From Aspidapion aeneum (taxonomy: Eukaryota > Arthropoda > Insecta > Coleoptera > Brentidae), in assembly GCA_963576565.1 (NCBI GenBank), contig OY755040.1, positions 23,440,543 through 23,504,542 on the forward strand: 64,000 nt of DNA. The letters run 5' to 3'. The notes beneath the pieces were generated by a model that was not told where the DNA came from, did not search any database, and was given only the letters and a program-made list of their open reading frames with translations. Position 1 is the stretch's first letter, and each line of letters begins with the position of its first letter. Position numbers and translations under genes: made by a program. Shown here in pieces: positions 35,301 through 45,519 of the stretch.

Positions 35301-38300
35301 AACCATCATGTCACATGTTTTACCCGACTAAAAAGTGCCATAAGTCTTGAGTCAAACGGAAAAATAAAAAATTGTAATTGAAAATTTTCACTTTTTGAAC
35401 AGATACGCAGAGGCTGTATATGGAGACGAAATGCCCTTGGGTGGAAATTTTTGCACAAAATGCACTTTCTGCAGTTTCGAGACGAAGGGCGTCGGCGCAA
35501 ACAAAAAAGAATCAAAGCAGGACGCAGCTCGGCAAATGCTTGAACTGTAAGTACAGAAAAAACTATACTGGGGGTTTTTTAATAAGTAAGTAGAAAAAAA
35601 TCAATTTTGTTTTAACTGACCCACACTGGTCGATTTACAAAAAAATGTGGAATTTAATGGATGTTTATTTTTTAACGCATGGAACCAAAATTTTTGTCCA
35701 TGTTACGTAGCTTTTGATTTGTCAATAGGAAACGGCAGAACTGTTTGTATTATTAAAGAAAGCAATCTTGTTTAGGGATGGCACTCCGGAGCAGTACCTG
35801 TTCTTTTCGGAACAGGTCTGTGCCCTGAGCAAGTCGGAACAGGTATGAATTTCCGGAACAAGTTGTTCCGCCGGAGCAGAAGTGACAAGGAAACTTCGAG
35901 AGAGCCAGAACATAACAGAAACAACTTGCTCCCTGCTTTTACGCCTGTTCCGAGTCTTCACTTCAGCTAGCTGCATCTTTCTCAGGCTCGCTACGTAACC
36001 TTTATGAGACACACACTGGGTGTATCTTCGTCCTTTTCTAAATTATTGTTTTGAAAAACGACAGAGATACACTTAGTGCGTACTGAGGCAACTCGTAGAA
36101 ATTGCTGATACAACACGCATGGTGCTAGGGTTGGCGGTGTGACGTACGGCAGATTATCTTTAACAGTGGCGTCTCTTGCCGGGGTTTCTTTCGTTCAAAG
36201 CAAGGAAGTAGGAAACAATAAAAATATTTGAAATTGAATATAAAAAACCTTTAATCCAATAAAATTTACGTGAAATAAGGAAAACAGCAAAAAGTGAAGC
36301 ATTTTGTAAAAATTGCATTTCTTTTTCTATTTAAAAGAATAAAATTGTTATAAGCGACAACCAGATATAGCGGTTAACACCCTGTACCTCATTTATATAC
36401 TTTGTAACAACAATAACAGAGCACACGCATAGTTAGATTTCATGCAGCACATCTGTTCCTGCAGTGCAGGAACAAATTGTTCCTTTCATAAAATGCGGAA
36501 CAGTTGCAATTTATTTCCCTTGAAAAGTCCGGAACAGTTTGGAGCAGGAGCAGATCTTTCGGAACAGGTCATAATAAAAATCGGAACAGGTCAGACCTGT
36601 TCCGGCAAATTTACTGCTCCGGCCATCCCTAATCTTGTTGAATATAGAGGTGCAAACCTTGCAACATTGAGGGGCGGATGGCGCTGAAATAAATTCGTCT
36701 AGTACGTAATAATCAGAGAAAACTACTATGATCTAATGAATGAATGAATCGTACTAGTAGTCCATAAATATTGCGTACCAGACGAATTTATTTCAGCGCC
36801 ATCTGCCCCTCAATATTGAAAGGCTCGCCTCTATATGGGTAATATTTCAGCAAACATGGATAAAAGAAGGTACTTTTTAAGCACTGGCGTTCACTGCAGC
36901 CCATAACGGCAAAGTACTAAGCAGGAAGTACTTAATTCGTATTGATTTGGAACAACGGCCTGAATCAGGCCAGCAAGTATATATTTTAATACAAAAAACA
37001 CTGCACTTTTAAAGCAATGCATTTTTAAAAACTTTTTTTTACAGAAAAATTTATTATCTTTGTTTTTTTTGTACAAAAAAATCTGAATTTTTGTAAAAAT
37101 TTTAACTTTAAAAAAAAAACCTGTACTTTTAAAGCGATGTATTTTATAATTTTTTCAGTACAAAAAAAACTAATTTTATTGTAAATATTGTAACGACATA
37201 GTCACTTACGCAGTGTTGCCAGGTCAAATTTTGCACCATCCCCAGAATATATTTCAAAAGGCCCTAGGAAATCCCTGTACCTACGTTAATTCGTATACTG
37301 CCATCATAAGCAAAAACACAGTAAGGATATTTGATATTTCACAGTCAAACAATCTCAGATAATATATTTTAAATAGAGTGTTGCCTTCGAATGTGAGCTA
37401 TCAAATGTACTTACTGTGTTTTTGCTTATGACGGCAGTATACCGCAAGCGCAAAGCATTACACTCTGCATTCTGCAAATGAAATAAGACAAAACTATAAT
37501 TTACAATTATTTTATTTTCGTCATTAACAATGCAATTAATAAACATAAACTAACATTCGTTTAAAAATACAATTTTGAATTTCTTTTGGTAACCAAATTA
37601 GTATAGGTTATGTTTTTTTTTGGGTATATATTTTATTGTTTAGTTTGCTATTCAAGACAATATTAAAGCTAAAACATCTTGTTTTTTATCAGAGCAATTC
37701 CACGCCAAGTCATCCAATTTACAAAAAAAGTGTTGCTCTGACATTTAATTTTTTTCTTTAATCATGCTTACTAAATGAAACAGCTCATGCTTAACCACTT
37801 TTGCACAATTTTAGATTTTTTAATCCAATTAGTATGTTGTACACGCATTTAAAAAGTCTAAAAACTGGCAAAATGGGACTTTAAAAAAAAAATTATGCTC
37901 ATAGTAAACAGCACCTAAAAAAAATTAACCTATAATTTTGAAAACATGCATAAAAGTAGTTTTTAAAAAAATGTAATGTTTAGCAAAATCTTTTATACTG
38001 GCTTAATTAGAGCAATTTAGAGAATATCCAAAAAACGCAGAAATTTTCGAAGTTTTCATATTTTTTTGGGGTATAAATGTAATGTTTTCTTAAATTTTTG
38101 ATACAGTGTTGGAAAGCTATACTCAAGGACTATATCTTCCTTGTATAAAACATTTAAAAAGTAGACGTTACCTTGGAGTTCTACGAAGAAGTTAAGAATG
38201 TCTGGGAAATTCCTCAACTTCAGCATCAAAAATGACCCTGTCTATCGGGGTGCTGATGGTAATCAAGTAGGGTAAATTTTTCACTGTATCATATACTTTT

Positions 38301-41300
38301 AAAAACAAGAATAAAAAATCTGGGTCTGTAATCCTTAAGGTCACTACACATTTTTTTGTTATTTTAATATTTTTAGTGATGTTAAATTGCATCACAAATT
38401 GCAGGCGTGGATCTACGGGGGGGGATGCCCCCCCAAATCTGAAACTTTACTCAGTTTTGACACACATAATACACCTCCTGGTCACTATGCAAAATAGTTT
38501 TGTGAAATATTTATTATGATATTTTCCCCCAAAATAAAGTTTCTAGATCCGCCCCTGCAAATTAAGGTTTATCAGAAGGTAAAGTTTATTTATATGAGCA
38601 CTGTTCAATAAATTATGATCTAAACTCTCTTCATAAGGTCACTACGCAAATTTTTTAAAAGTTTATTTACTTTTTTAGTAGTTACCTACTGTCATATTTA
38701 AAAAATCGGAAAAGAAGTTGAGTTCTATAATTTCAGAAACCGAAAAAAAAAAATTTCTGAGCTTGAAGTAAATTTAGCATCTATAGTTAAATCATCCAGA
38801 GGAGTGAAAAAATGGTGTCTAGTTGTTGTTTGAGATTTTAATGTAAACAAATCGTTTCACAGTACCTCCAAACGCATCACATGGGCTTTTACCATGCGTT
38901 AGTTTTGTAGTTAGTTTTTTTAATGCCCAGTGGCGTATGCAGAAATTTTCCAAGGGGGTTGGGAGAGGGGGCTTGAGTAAAAGCAAAGTCCTGGAAAACC
39001 ATTTATTTCTTCTTTCAGAAAAATTCAATCTTTAGGAGAAGTTATTTAATGGCTTTGGAAAGATTAGGCCTCCAACCACCCTCCCTCCTGCGTACGCCAC
39101 TGTTAAACCTGAACCATTTCATTTACCAAAGAAACAAACTAATTAATGTCCGTGTCTTACCAAAAATGTATTCTTAAAACTAAAAAAAAAATTCCGACAG
39201 TGTACGAAGATGGGACTTGAACCCACAAACTAGGATGTCACGCAAAACAGTATGTGGCTATAAATAAGATCCCCTGACGATCATTTTTATACATAATTTT
39301 TTCCTTTTGCGACTTAATAAAAAAATTTGATTTTTTACATGCCTTAACCAAATAGCTTAAAAGTTGATGTTAAAATGACAGACCGTTACGTTGTCAAGTA
39401 AAACAAGGCACAAGCGAAGTTTTAATAGACAGATAGACATGACAATTTTTTTTAGTCAAAAGTTGCCAATTCTGACGTTTTTGCGGTTTTTCCAATTTTA
39501 AAAAATTTTGTTTGCTGAAAGCAATAGACCTAGACATTTTTCTTTTGCCTTGTATGATAGTCAAGCCATTAAGCTTTAATGTCCGTACAGACTTTTTTTT
39601 GATGGACCATATTCAGCACCGGTGTAAATAATTAAAAATCGAGAAAATCATAAAATTTACTATTTTTTTAAAACTATTTTTCCCTGTCAAAAAAGTGAGG
39701 TTAATTTTTTTTTCTCTATAGGATTATCCAACCAATATTAAAGATTTCTTCTGTCAAATTTCTTTTTACATAAGATTTAATACAATAGAAATAAAAAAAA
39801 TAAGGCCACAACTGATTTTCTTCTTTTTTTTACTTTTAAAAGTGGCCTGTAAAATACGGGAGGCGACATTAAAAATTAAAATTTGTTAATTTGGTATTCC
39901 TAAGGACACTAATACATGTTATCAATCAGTGTTTTGGTATATAGGATGCCAGACAAAGTTTCTGTTTAAAGCTTGTGTCTTATTTTAGTTTTGTTTAAGT
40001 TAATGGTTAAAAAAATTATTTCAACATTGGTACTTGAATGTGGCAATTCCTAATTGTAAAATTAGATTGCAGAAAGCAGAATATTTAATTTATTTGATTT
40101 CTCAAAATTCATTAAAGTAATATAAAAAATATTTGGTATTTAATTGAAAAAATCGTTTTTGTTAAATTTTCCCTAGATTTTGGGGCCAAATCCCTTTATC
40201 CCTGCCGTACATCGAAAATCCCTAGATTCGGGATAAATCCCTAGACCTGGCAACACTTCACACTTCACTCAAGTCTTATATTTACGGCAAGAAATATTTG
40301 ATCATTATAATAATATAAGCATCTTTATATTCCTTTTCATATCAGATAAGAATATTTCCAAAGATTATGGAAAATTCCACAACAATTTAAAAACAAATAA
40401 AATCAATCACATTCTTAAGCTTGACATTCTTCAGTGTACCTGTAAAATGTTGACTTGTGTTTGCCATCTAGTGGCAAGGCCAGCAAACATCAACTTGTTA
40501 GAACTTTTCCTCATTCGAAATGTTATTAAAACGGTTTTTCGTGAATATTTTATTCTTACAGTAATATATTAATGTTTTTTGCCATTAACCCTGGCTGCAC
40601 TTAGCATTCTTCAAAAATAAAGTATAACTTTTCGTTGTATTAAAGTACTAATATGTTGTGTTTTTTGCACTTTTAAATAATGTGGAAATATATACAAAGA
40701 TAATTCACATCAGTGCCGATGCCAGCAGTGAAAGTACAATATTAGTAAAGTACCAGCAGGTCGATGTTTGCTCGGATACTCAAAGGAATCACGCAATATT
40801 GTACCACAAATTGGTAAGCAACAAATTAATTCAGAAATATGATTTTAGAATTAAAGAAAAAGATCTCGGCAACAACTCCACTCCGATGGTTGCGGTGTCT
40901 GATCCCTACAGTATTTTAAACAACATTCCCGCTGAATATATTATCCAACGTTATAAGCAATTAACCATTAGTGAGCCAACGGAAAATACTGATCAAAAAG
41001 TTGAAGAATATAACATGTTAGATGAAGATGTAGGTAACGTAGGTTAGGATGTTATAAAGAAATTAAAAAAAACTTAAGCTTCGACTTAAATAGGCTTTAT
41101 AATAAAACCGGTACGGTTTGAGTGGAAGCAAGCACGCATGAATGTTTATTTGATCGACTTTGCCTATGAACATTTTTTAAATAAAATATTAAATAGAAGT
41201 AGGCATAAAATCAATATTTCGAATACTACAGAATACTTTGCAAGGAATCCTAAATACTTCTTCATACTGCCACAAGAGGCCGTCGGTCTCGCACGCCTGA

Positions 41301-44300
41301 GGCTCGACACGTTGCCGTGTCGTTTCAGGCGTCTAGAAAGACGGTTGATTTTGACGGTCCAAAGGCCACAATGAAAGGCGGTTTTTTCCTCGTAGCAAGT
41401 AACATAATTTGATACTTTTTATCATGGTACTAATTACGCCGTTTTTGAGTTATTTAGGTTACAAATTAACATTGAAGTATACCCAAGTAACATTATTACC
41501 ACTCAAGGTTTTATTAATTTGGTTCCGAGGTTATTTAGAGGGTGCTGTTAAGGCTTTTAGGATCAATTTGGCTACAAAAAGGTAATTTATATTGCCAATT
41601 TCCTAAAGAGGTGTTATACAACCAAAAAGTGATTTATAAAGGGAGTATAATAAAACTGATATTCCTTTTGTTCCTTTTAGATACTTTTGGTTTTATTGAT
41701 TTCTGATTTATAAAGATGGTGTTATAAAACCCTTTTACCTAAAGTTTTTAAAAAGAAATGAATATAAACTTTGGTCATTTAGTTTTTTTTCATTACTTTA
41801 AGTCATAACAAAAGTGTTTTATAATAGGGCTAAAAGGTTACCTTATATCCTTTTGTTTTTATAGTTACCAGTAGTTTAATAGTAAACATGATTATATAGG
41901 CGGCCATATAGAACCTAGTTTCCTTAAGGTTTTTAAGGGTGGTAAATATAAACTTTAGACTTTTGGTTTTTGCCATTACTTTTAGGCATTTTAAAAAGGT
42001 TTTATAGGAAGGCTTAAAGGTAAACTAAATTCTTTTGTATTTATAGTTACCTATAGGTGCATATTAAATATTATTTAAATAGGCGGCCATATAAAACCTT
42101 GTTTCCTTAAGGGTTCTAACAGAAGTAAATAAATACTTTAATGTTTTAGTTTATTTAGGTACTTCTAGTAAAAATAATAGATATACCTAAATACAGATTG
42201 GTACCTACCTATTGAAGCACAATAATTAATAATTGAAGCACAATAATTAATAATTGAAGCACAATAATTAATAATTGTTGAGCTTCCGTCGTCCTGGGTA
42301 GGGCACCCAGTCCTAGATATGGCCAGTTTAAACAGCCAATATAAGAGGTTTCCCTCCAACCTGCGGGCACAACGGATATCATTGCACTGGCTCTCTTGTG
42401 TGCAAATTGCATGATAAAAAACATTTAAAAGTGTTGAATTATACGCTTTTAACACTTTAAAAAACAAATACAAAAAAATTAAGTGAGGTTATGTTGACTA
42501 TGTTTACCTTCTCTTTTTTATTGGTTTCATAAAGGCACTCAAAAATCCTTGTTGCGATAGAGTAACAAATAAAACCAAGTGACCACTATAAAACGATAAT
42601 GGCGTATATAAAATTATTTCAAAAATATTGTAAACAGAAAATATTTATCTAGTCGTTTTAGCAGCGCTTTTTAACAATAATTTTACTTTAATTTTAATTC
42701 ATGTGAACCAAACAGACTTTTTTAATGGTGAATAGTGTAAATTAATTTTTTTTATTTTAAATATTTGTTATTTTGTTATCAAAAAACGATTAAAAAGCAT
42801 TTTTGAGAGGGCGCGCTTGTTTTGAGAGCTTTTCAGATACGATTTTATCAGAAAAATAAGTCTGGCAGGCAATTTGATGATCAACAAAACGACAAACTTT
42901 TCATATATAGGTATATTTTTATGTGACAAAATAATTTTGGGGCTCTGACATTTTTGGCAATTTTATGACCTAAATTAATTTATATAGCCATTGTGAATCT
43001 AAAATATCGCTAAAGCTTTTATAGGAAAAATTCAAGGTATTATGGTATTCAACAGAATCGCCAGGATACCAAATGACCAAATCTAGTTTTATAATAGGGT
43101 AGAGGACGTTTCTGAGTTGCTTTTAGAACCTGGCATAATAGCTTTAGGCTCTAAAAGGTTCTATATTGGTGGAACCGCTAGAGGGCGAAGCTAGAGTTTA
43201 TTTCTTATGGTTTTATAGTGAGTTTAATACATAGGTTGCCACCACCAATTGGGGAGTCCCATTTAGGAGGTCTAAGGGGTATATAAGGGTAATGGAAACG
43301 TGCTAGCGACCAAACATTGAAACTAATGGTTTTAAGGAAAGGCGCTGGCAAACTTTTAGCTTCTGCTATAAATAAAGAAATGTTACTTGGGTATGGAACC
43401 TTGGGCCCAGTGATTATCAATAGTACATATTAACAGTAATTTGAAACTAATATAACTCAAAAAAGCTTATCTAAATGTCAACACAAATATATTTTTAGTT
43501 TTGAAAAATAATATACAGGGTGTTCCCTTGAACTTAAGAAAGTTCCTATCAAAATTTAACATAAGGAATGACATCTGTAACTTCTGACATATTCCAAAAG
43601 ATAATATGGAAAAAATCATACAACTTTTGTATTTGAAGCTTCTTTCTGTGACCTACATTAGAGTCCCTGTACATAAAATAAAACATTTATTTTTATTTCA
43701 AGGAGGCTGCCTGAGAGAGAGAGGTATGTCCAACATATTAATGTATACAATGTGTTTTTGACTAAAAAAACGTTTTTTGGGAAACCACAAGAAAAAACAT
43801 AATTTAAAAAATGTCCTATTTTTTGTACGCCTACGGAACGTGCACCACTGCTTCCTATATACATCGCTGGAAAGTAAATTTTGTCTGCTTCAAAAATGAT
43901 TCCTAGAAGATTTTTTTAAAAGTTGACATTCTTATGTTGTTAGCAAAAACCTGTGAAAAAGAAGGTGTGGTTCCCCCTCATAAAATGTTCAGGGGAATGT
44001 CTATGCATACCAAGTGTGTTGTTTCTCTTATTAAAAGCAGTATATCTCAACTTGTAATGTAATACCTGACTATGGTCTGTTTTAGGCAATAATTAAATCA
44101 TGGACAGACCTAGAAACCGAATTGGCAACAATGGGATATCAATACACACAACCAGAAGTTCTTCAAACGCGTCCAACTTATATAGTGCATATAACCATCA
44201 ATAGAGGGAGCATGATGGGTTGCGGCCGTATCAGAGAAGAGGCTCTGAGAAGTATGGTAGCCAAAATAGTTAAAATGCTAAAGGACGGGTATCAGTTTAA

Positions 44301-44352
44301 TGGGAGAACGGTGCCCGAAACTAAGACAAATAATCTTGTCGATGTTGACTAG
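29150..44352 (+). CDS. dsRNA-binding protein, R2D2/Loquacious/TARBP2-like (five coding exons, about 355 residues)
   Basis: I assembled this gene from GT-AG sites and phase: exons 29150-29389, 29589-29689, 35403-35546, 40714-41029 and 44086-44352. All phases agree and give 355 residues and a TAG stop. dsRBD1 (residues about 4-72) runs from SPISILLEMAQSKRV to GSGSTKQIAKTTCAKNAV, with the A/K-rich second helix that contacts dsRNA. dsRBD2 (about 98-161) starts NYVGQLNEFRQTHK and ends NKKESKQDAARQMLE. Exon 5 keeps a beta-beta-alpha2 pattern (TYIVHITIN, then REEALRSMVAKIVKML) that I read as a degenerate third dsRBD, the part that binds Dicer in this family. Cytoplasmic partner of Dicer in RNA interference is the likely role. 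Spliced length and order fit R2D2 best, but a Loquacious paralogue is possible. Exon 1 is preceded by an acceptor-like T-run plus TAG at 29136, so a 5' non-coding exon exists upstream. Confidence 0.82.
29434..29520 (+). repeat. CCGGGTGGGCC repeat end in intron 1
   Basis: ACCGGGTGGGCC with an A run, then a T run and TTTTAATGGGACAAACTGCACTT, matches one arm of the element at 53570-53921. Only one arm is present here. Confidence 0.65.
29589..29689 (+). CDS. Exon 2 of the dsRNA-binding gene
   Basis: The acceptor TTTTGCAG is at 29581-29588 and the donor is GTAAGT at 29690. The 101 bases start in phase 0 and end two bases into an AAA codon completed by exon 3. It encodes the linker and the first helix of dsRBD2 (INYVGQLNEFRQTHK). 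Confidence 0.82.
29828..30078. mobile_element. Foldback miniature element, TACTGCCGTCCTTAGTAAG ends (intron 2)
   Basis: The left arm TACTGCCGTCCTTAGTAAG with ACCCACCTATC and its near-perfect inverted copy end at 30078, both next to TA. Ends of similar sequence (TACTGCCATCATAAG) bound a shorter element at 37294-37441. Confidence 0.8.
30385..32895. other. Intron 2 interior with patches of inverted dinucleotide bias
   Basis: Four patches (about 30385-30720, 31110-31440, 32350-32460 and 32540-32890) have more AC/GT than CA/TG and more TA than AT, the opposite of the surrounding DNA, and are rich in TACTAC/AGTAGT words. No gene was recognised in either true strand. Roughly similar direct repeats with GTAAAATGGTGTTG flank the region at about 30358 and 33002. 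Confidence 0.4.
32896..33100. repeat. Tandem-like repeat with TTTGAAATCGC
   Basis: GTGCATAAAGAATTTTTGAA with ATCGCTCTGTATTTG (about 32898) and GTGCAGAAAGAATATTTGAA with ATCGCCCCATATTTG (about 33036) are diverged direct copies. A purine-rich GGAGGGTGGGGAGGAAGGG tract separates them. Confidence 0.6.
33433..34112 (+). mobile_element. Hairpin-ended non-autonomous element, AGCTCACAC family (copy I, intron 2)
   Basis: Each end of this 680-bp unit is itself a hairpin, AGCTCACAC...GTGTGAGCT. Inside, a unit of about 110-120 bp is repeated about three times (TTTTTGAAATCTACCCC, AATGTATTTTGTT, ACCTTTCGTTTGATATCACA). A conserved block follows with ATTTCATTGAAATCGGCC, GGTTTTTGAGTTATGCGCG and an (ACAG)n run. 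A copy in the opposite orientation lies at 59182-59847. No coding sequence. Confidence 0.85.
34113..35400. other. Intron 2, remaining part
   Basis: It holds the inverted partner (34187-34275) of the repeat at 14252-14345. A diverged tandem pair around AACAAACTCTCCAGCGGCGT is at about 35057 and 35266. Nothing else is assignable. Confidence 0.45.
35403..35546 (+). CDS. Exon 3 of the dsRNA-binding gene (core of dsRBD2)
   Basis: The acceptor is GAACAG at 35397-35402 and the donor is CT/GTAAGT. It completes the K codon begun in exon 2 and reads KYAEAVYGDEMPLGGNFCTK, then TFCSFETKGVGANKKESKQD and AARQMLEL. Four cysteines in the beta-sheet region are unusual for a dsRBD. Ends in phase 2. Confidence 0.82.
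35765..36639. mobile_element. hAT-like non-autonomous element, 859 bp, 8-bp target duplication ATCTTGTT (intron 3)
   Basis: The element is 35773-36631. The ends TAGGGATGGC and GCCATCCCTA are inverted, and ATCTTGTT is duplicated exactly on both sides (35765-35772 and 36632-36639). CGGAGCAGTA follows both ends after a short gap. The inside carries many copies of CGGAACAGGT or its complement near both ends, possibly transposase-binding iterons. There is no transposase frame. Confidence 0.9.
36642..36836. mobile_element. Foldback miniature element of 195 bp
   Basis: The left arm begins ATATAGAGGTGCAAACCTTG and continues through GATGGCGCTGAAATAAATTC. The right arm is its inverted copy, ending GCCTCTATAT. 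The arms are about 65-70 bp with few mismatches and a short loop. It starts three bases after the target duplication of the neighbouring hAT-like element. Confidence 0.85.
37294..37441. mobile_element. Foldback miniature element, GTATACTGCC ends
   Basis: TATACTGCCATCATAAGC with AAAAACACAGTAAG is answered by its inverted copy ending GGCAGTATA. The 148-bp unit has arms of about 32 bp. Confidence 0.85.
38401..38558. mobile_element. Short TIR element with G-run ends, CAGGSGYGGATCTA
   Basis: It begins GCAGGCGTGGATCTACGGGG and ends CTAGATCCGCCCCTGC. The flanking AAATT may be a short target duplication. Such CAGGGGCGGATCTA ends are familiar from hAT-type miniature elements. Confidence 0.7.
38928..39102. 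mobile_element. Short TIR element, CAGTGGCGTAYGCAG ends
   Basis: CAGTGGCGTATGCAG at the left and CTGCGTACGCCACTG at the right, with a G-rich and a C-rich stretch inside. The flanks TTAATGCC and TTAAACCT are at best a decayed 8-bp duplication. Confidence 0.7.
39196..39262 (-). ncRNA. Possible tRNA-derived SINE head
   Basis: On the minus strand GGGTTCAAGTCCC is a perfect tRNA B-box with T-stem, preceded about 35-40 bases upstream by an A-box-like TATAGCCACAT. The rest does not fold into a tRNA that I can draw, so a SINE remnant is more likely than a gene. Confidence 0.35.
40714..41029 (+). CDS. Exon 4 of the dsRNA-binding gene (linker)
   Basis: The acceptor TTCACATCAG ends at 40713 and the donor is GAT/GTAGGT at 41030. 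The entry phase matches exon 3 (CT plus T gives Leu), and the exit phase 0 matches exon 5. It encodes a polar, low-similarity linker (VKYQQVDVCSDTQRNHAILY ... EKVEEYN-like end). A longer open frame extends upstream to 40658, which is why the start of this exon is the least certain of the five. Confidence 0.7.
41480..43393 (+). mobile_element. 1.9-kb TA-flanked element, CCCAAGTAACATT ends (copy 1, intron 4)
   Basis: The element is 41482-43391. It starts CCCAAGTAACATT, ends AATGTTACTTGGG, and is flanked by TA on both sides. An inverted copy occupies 47378-52820, split by another insertion. GGTTTTATAA-type words recur throughout. A 20-bp unit (TTGAAGCACAATAATTAATA) is tandem three times at 42212-42275 and is missing from the other copy. 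No coding capacity. Confidence 0.85.
43815..44070 (+). repeat. Dispersed repeat, shared with 25275-25570
   Basis: Diverged same-orientation copy, starting near TACGCCTACGGAACGTGC and ending TATATCTCAACTTG just before the acceptor of exon 5. Confidence 0.65.
44086..44352 (+). CDS. Exon 5 of the dsRNA-binding gene (degenerate dsRBD3, C-terminus)
   Basis: The acceptor TGTTTTAG ends at 44085; phase 0 start reads AIIKSWTDLETELATMGYQY. YIVHITINRGSMMGCGR and EEALRSMVAKIVKML mirror the beta-beta-alpha end of a dsRBD without its RNA-contact lysines. TAG is at 44350. AATAAA is available at about 44704 and 44741, within the downstream copies. Confidence 0.8.
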   Translation, partial: AIIKSWTDLETELATMGYQYTQPEVLQTRPTYIVHITINRGSMMGCGRIREEALRSMVAKIVKMLKDGYQFNGRTVPETKTNNLVDVD

Positions 44353-44488
44353 AAGCTTTCCTTCCGTGTGTGTCGATTGAGTAAAACAAAATAATTTAAT
44401 CATGCCTAGACTTAGAAAGCGAATTCCAAACTCTTCGATACAAATACAGGCAACAAGAAGCTTGTACGACCCATCCTTCACATATAGC

Positions 44489-44550
44489 ATGGGCGCACCC
44501 AGCGGGAGGGGGGGGGGCTCAGAGCTTGGACTTTTTCATGGGTGCGCTAC
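44489..44550. mobile_element. Short element, GGCGCACCC family, inside exon-5 copy 2
   Basis: ATGGGCGCACCCAG, a long G run, and the inverted GGGTGCGCTA. It is related to 19774-19938 and interrupts the alignment of copy 2 with exon 5. Confidence 0.65.
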
Positions 44551-44775
44551 TGCCTATAGTTAATTTGCGGCCTTACTAGAGAATAGGCTCTGAGAAGCAT
44601 GGTAGCCAGCATAGTCCTCAAGGACGGGTATCAGTTTGATGGGAGAAAAGCGCTAAAAACTAAAACAAATAATATTGTCGATCTTGACGACTAGAAGCTA
44701 GAGTAATAAACTTTCCTTCCTTTTTGTCTATCAAATGAGCAAAATAAACACAAGATCGACACGCCCTTCATAATA

Positions 44776-45519
44776 TACGAGGGTGGATCAAATATAAACA
44801 AGCCTTTTCAACTTGTTGCGCAAAGAATAATCATTAAATTTCATACACGCGAAAACTTGAAACCTGCTGAAATTCGATGCAGATTGCGAGCACAGTTCGG
44901 AAATAAGACGCTTTCGTGGGTACCTGTAAAAACTTGGTGCAAAGAAATTAACGACGGCCGTGAGCGTGTCGACAACGTGAGTCACCCACGTCGTCCGCGT
45001 ACCATCATTTCTGCAGGCAAAGTTTTAGCGACCGTTTTCTGGGACTGGAGAGGAGTTTTGTTGGTCGATTTTTTGCACGAGCGAATAACAATAAACGCGG
45101 CTTACTACTGCAACTTACTTGACCAGGTAAAGCTTGATAATCGCCAAAAGAGGAGAGCACACCCCATCCAAGACGTGTTGCTCCTGCATGACAACGCTAG
45201 ACCTGATACGGCAGCTGACTGTGCTGGAATACCCTCCATACAGTCCAGATTTATCACCTTGCGATTTCCATATGTTTGGCCCACTCAAAGATTCACTGGG
45301 AGGCGAGAAATTTCAGACCAATGAAGAGGTGGAGACATTCGTGCGCAACTGGTGAGATACCCGCCCAGCTTCCTTTTATGAAAATGGTATTAAGAAACTG
45401 TCAAACCGTTGGGAAAAGTGTATTAACCGAGAAAAGTAGAAAAAATTTCTGTTTTGTGTCATGTTTCTAAATAACAAGTTCATAAACAAAGACTTGATTA
45501 TATTTGATCCACCCTCGTA
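44776..45519 (+). mobile_element. Deleted mariner element, 740 bp, TA target duplication
   Basis: The element is 44778-45517 between TA and TA. The ends CGAGGGTGGATCAAATATAA and TTATATTTGATCCACCCTCG are perfect inverted repeats of 20 bases. The plus strand keeps pieces of mariner transposase: the N-terminal HTH (from 44857: KPAEIRCRLRAQFGNKT, VKTWCKEINDGRERVDN), then after a deletion HDNARPDTA with the second catalytic Asp, then in another frame YSPDLSPCDFHMFGPLKDSL with the third, and a C-terminus FYENGIKKLSNRWEKC. The region with the first catalytic Asp is deleted, and a frameshift plus an in-frame TGA finish it off. Confidence 0.95.

Larger units (their letters stand above)
37202..40258. 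other. Possible 3-kb element bounded by AGTGTTGCCAGGTC repeats (intron 3)
   Basis: AGTGTTGCCAGGTC at 37202 is matched by its inverted copy GACCTGGCAACACT ending near 40257, with CCCTAG-type text inside both ends. No transposase or target duplication was found, and such short repeats could be coincidental. The span contains the smaller elements listed separately. Confidence 0.35.

Noticed and set aside
41138..41374. An extra exon of the dsRNA-binding gene after exon 4
   Set aside because: Exon 4 and exon 5 already join in phase without it, and the frame has no acceptor/donor pair that would keep the phase.
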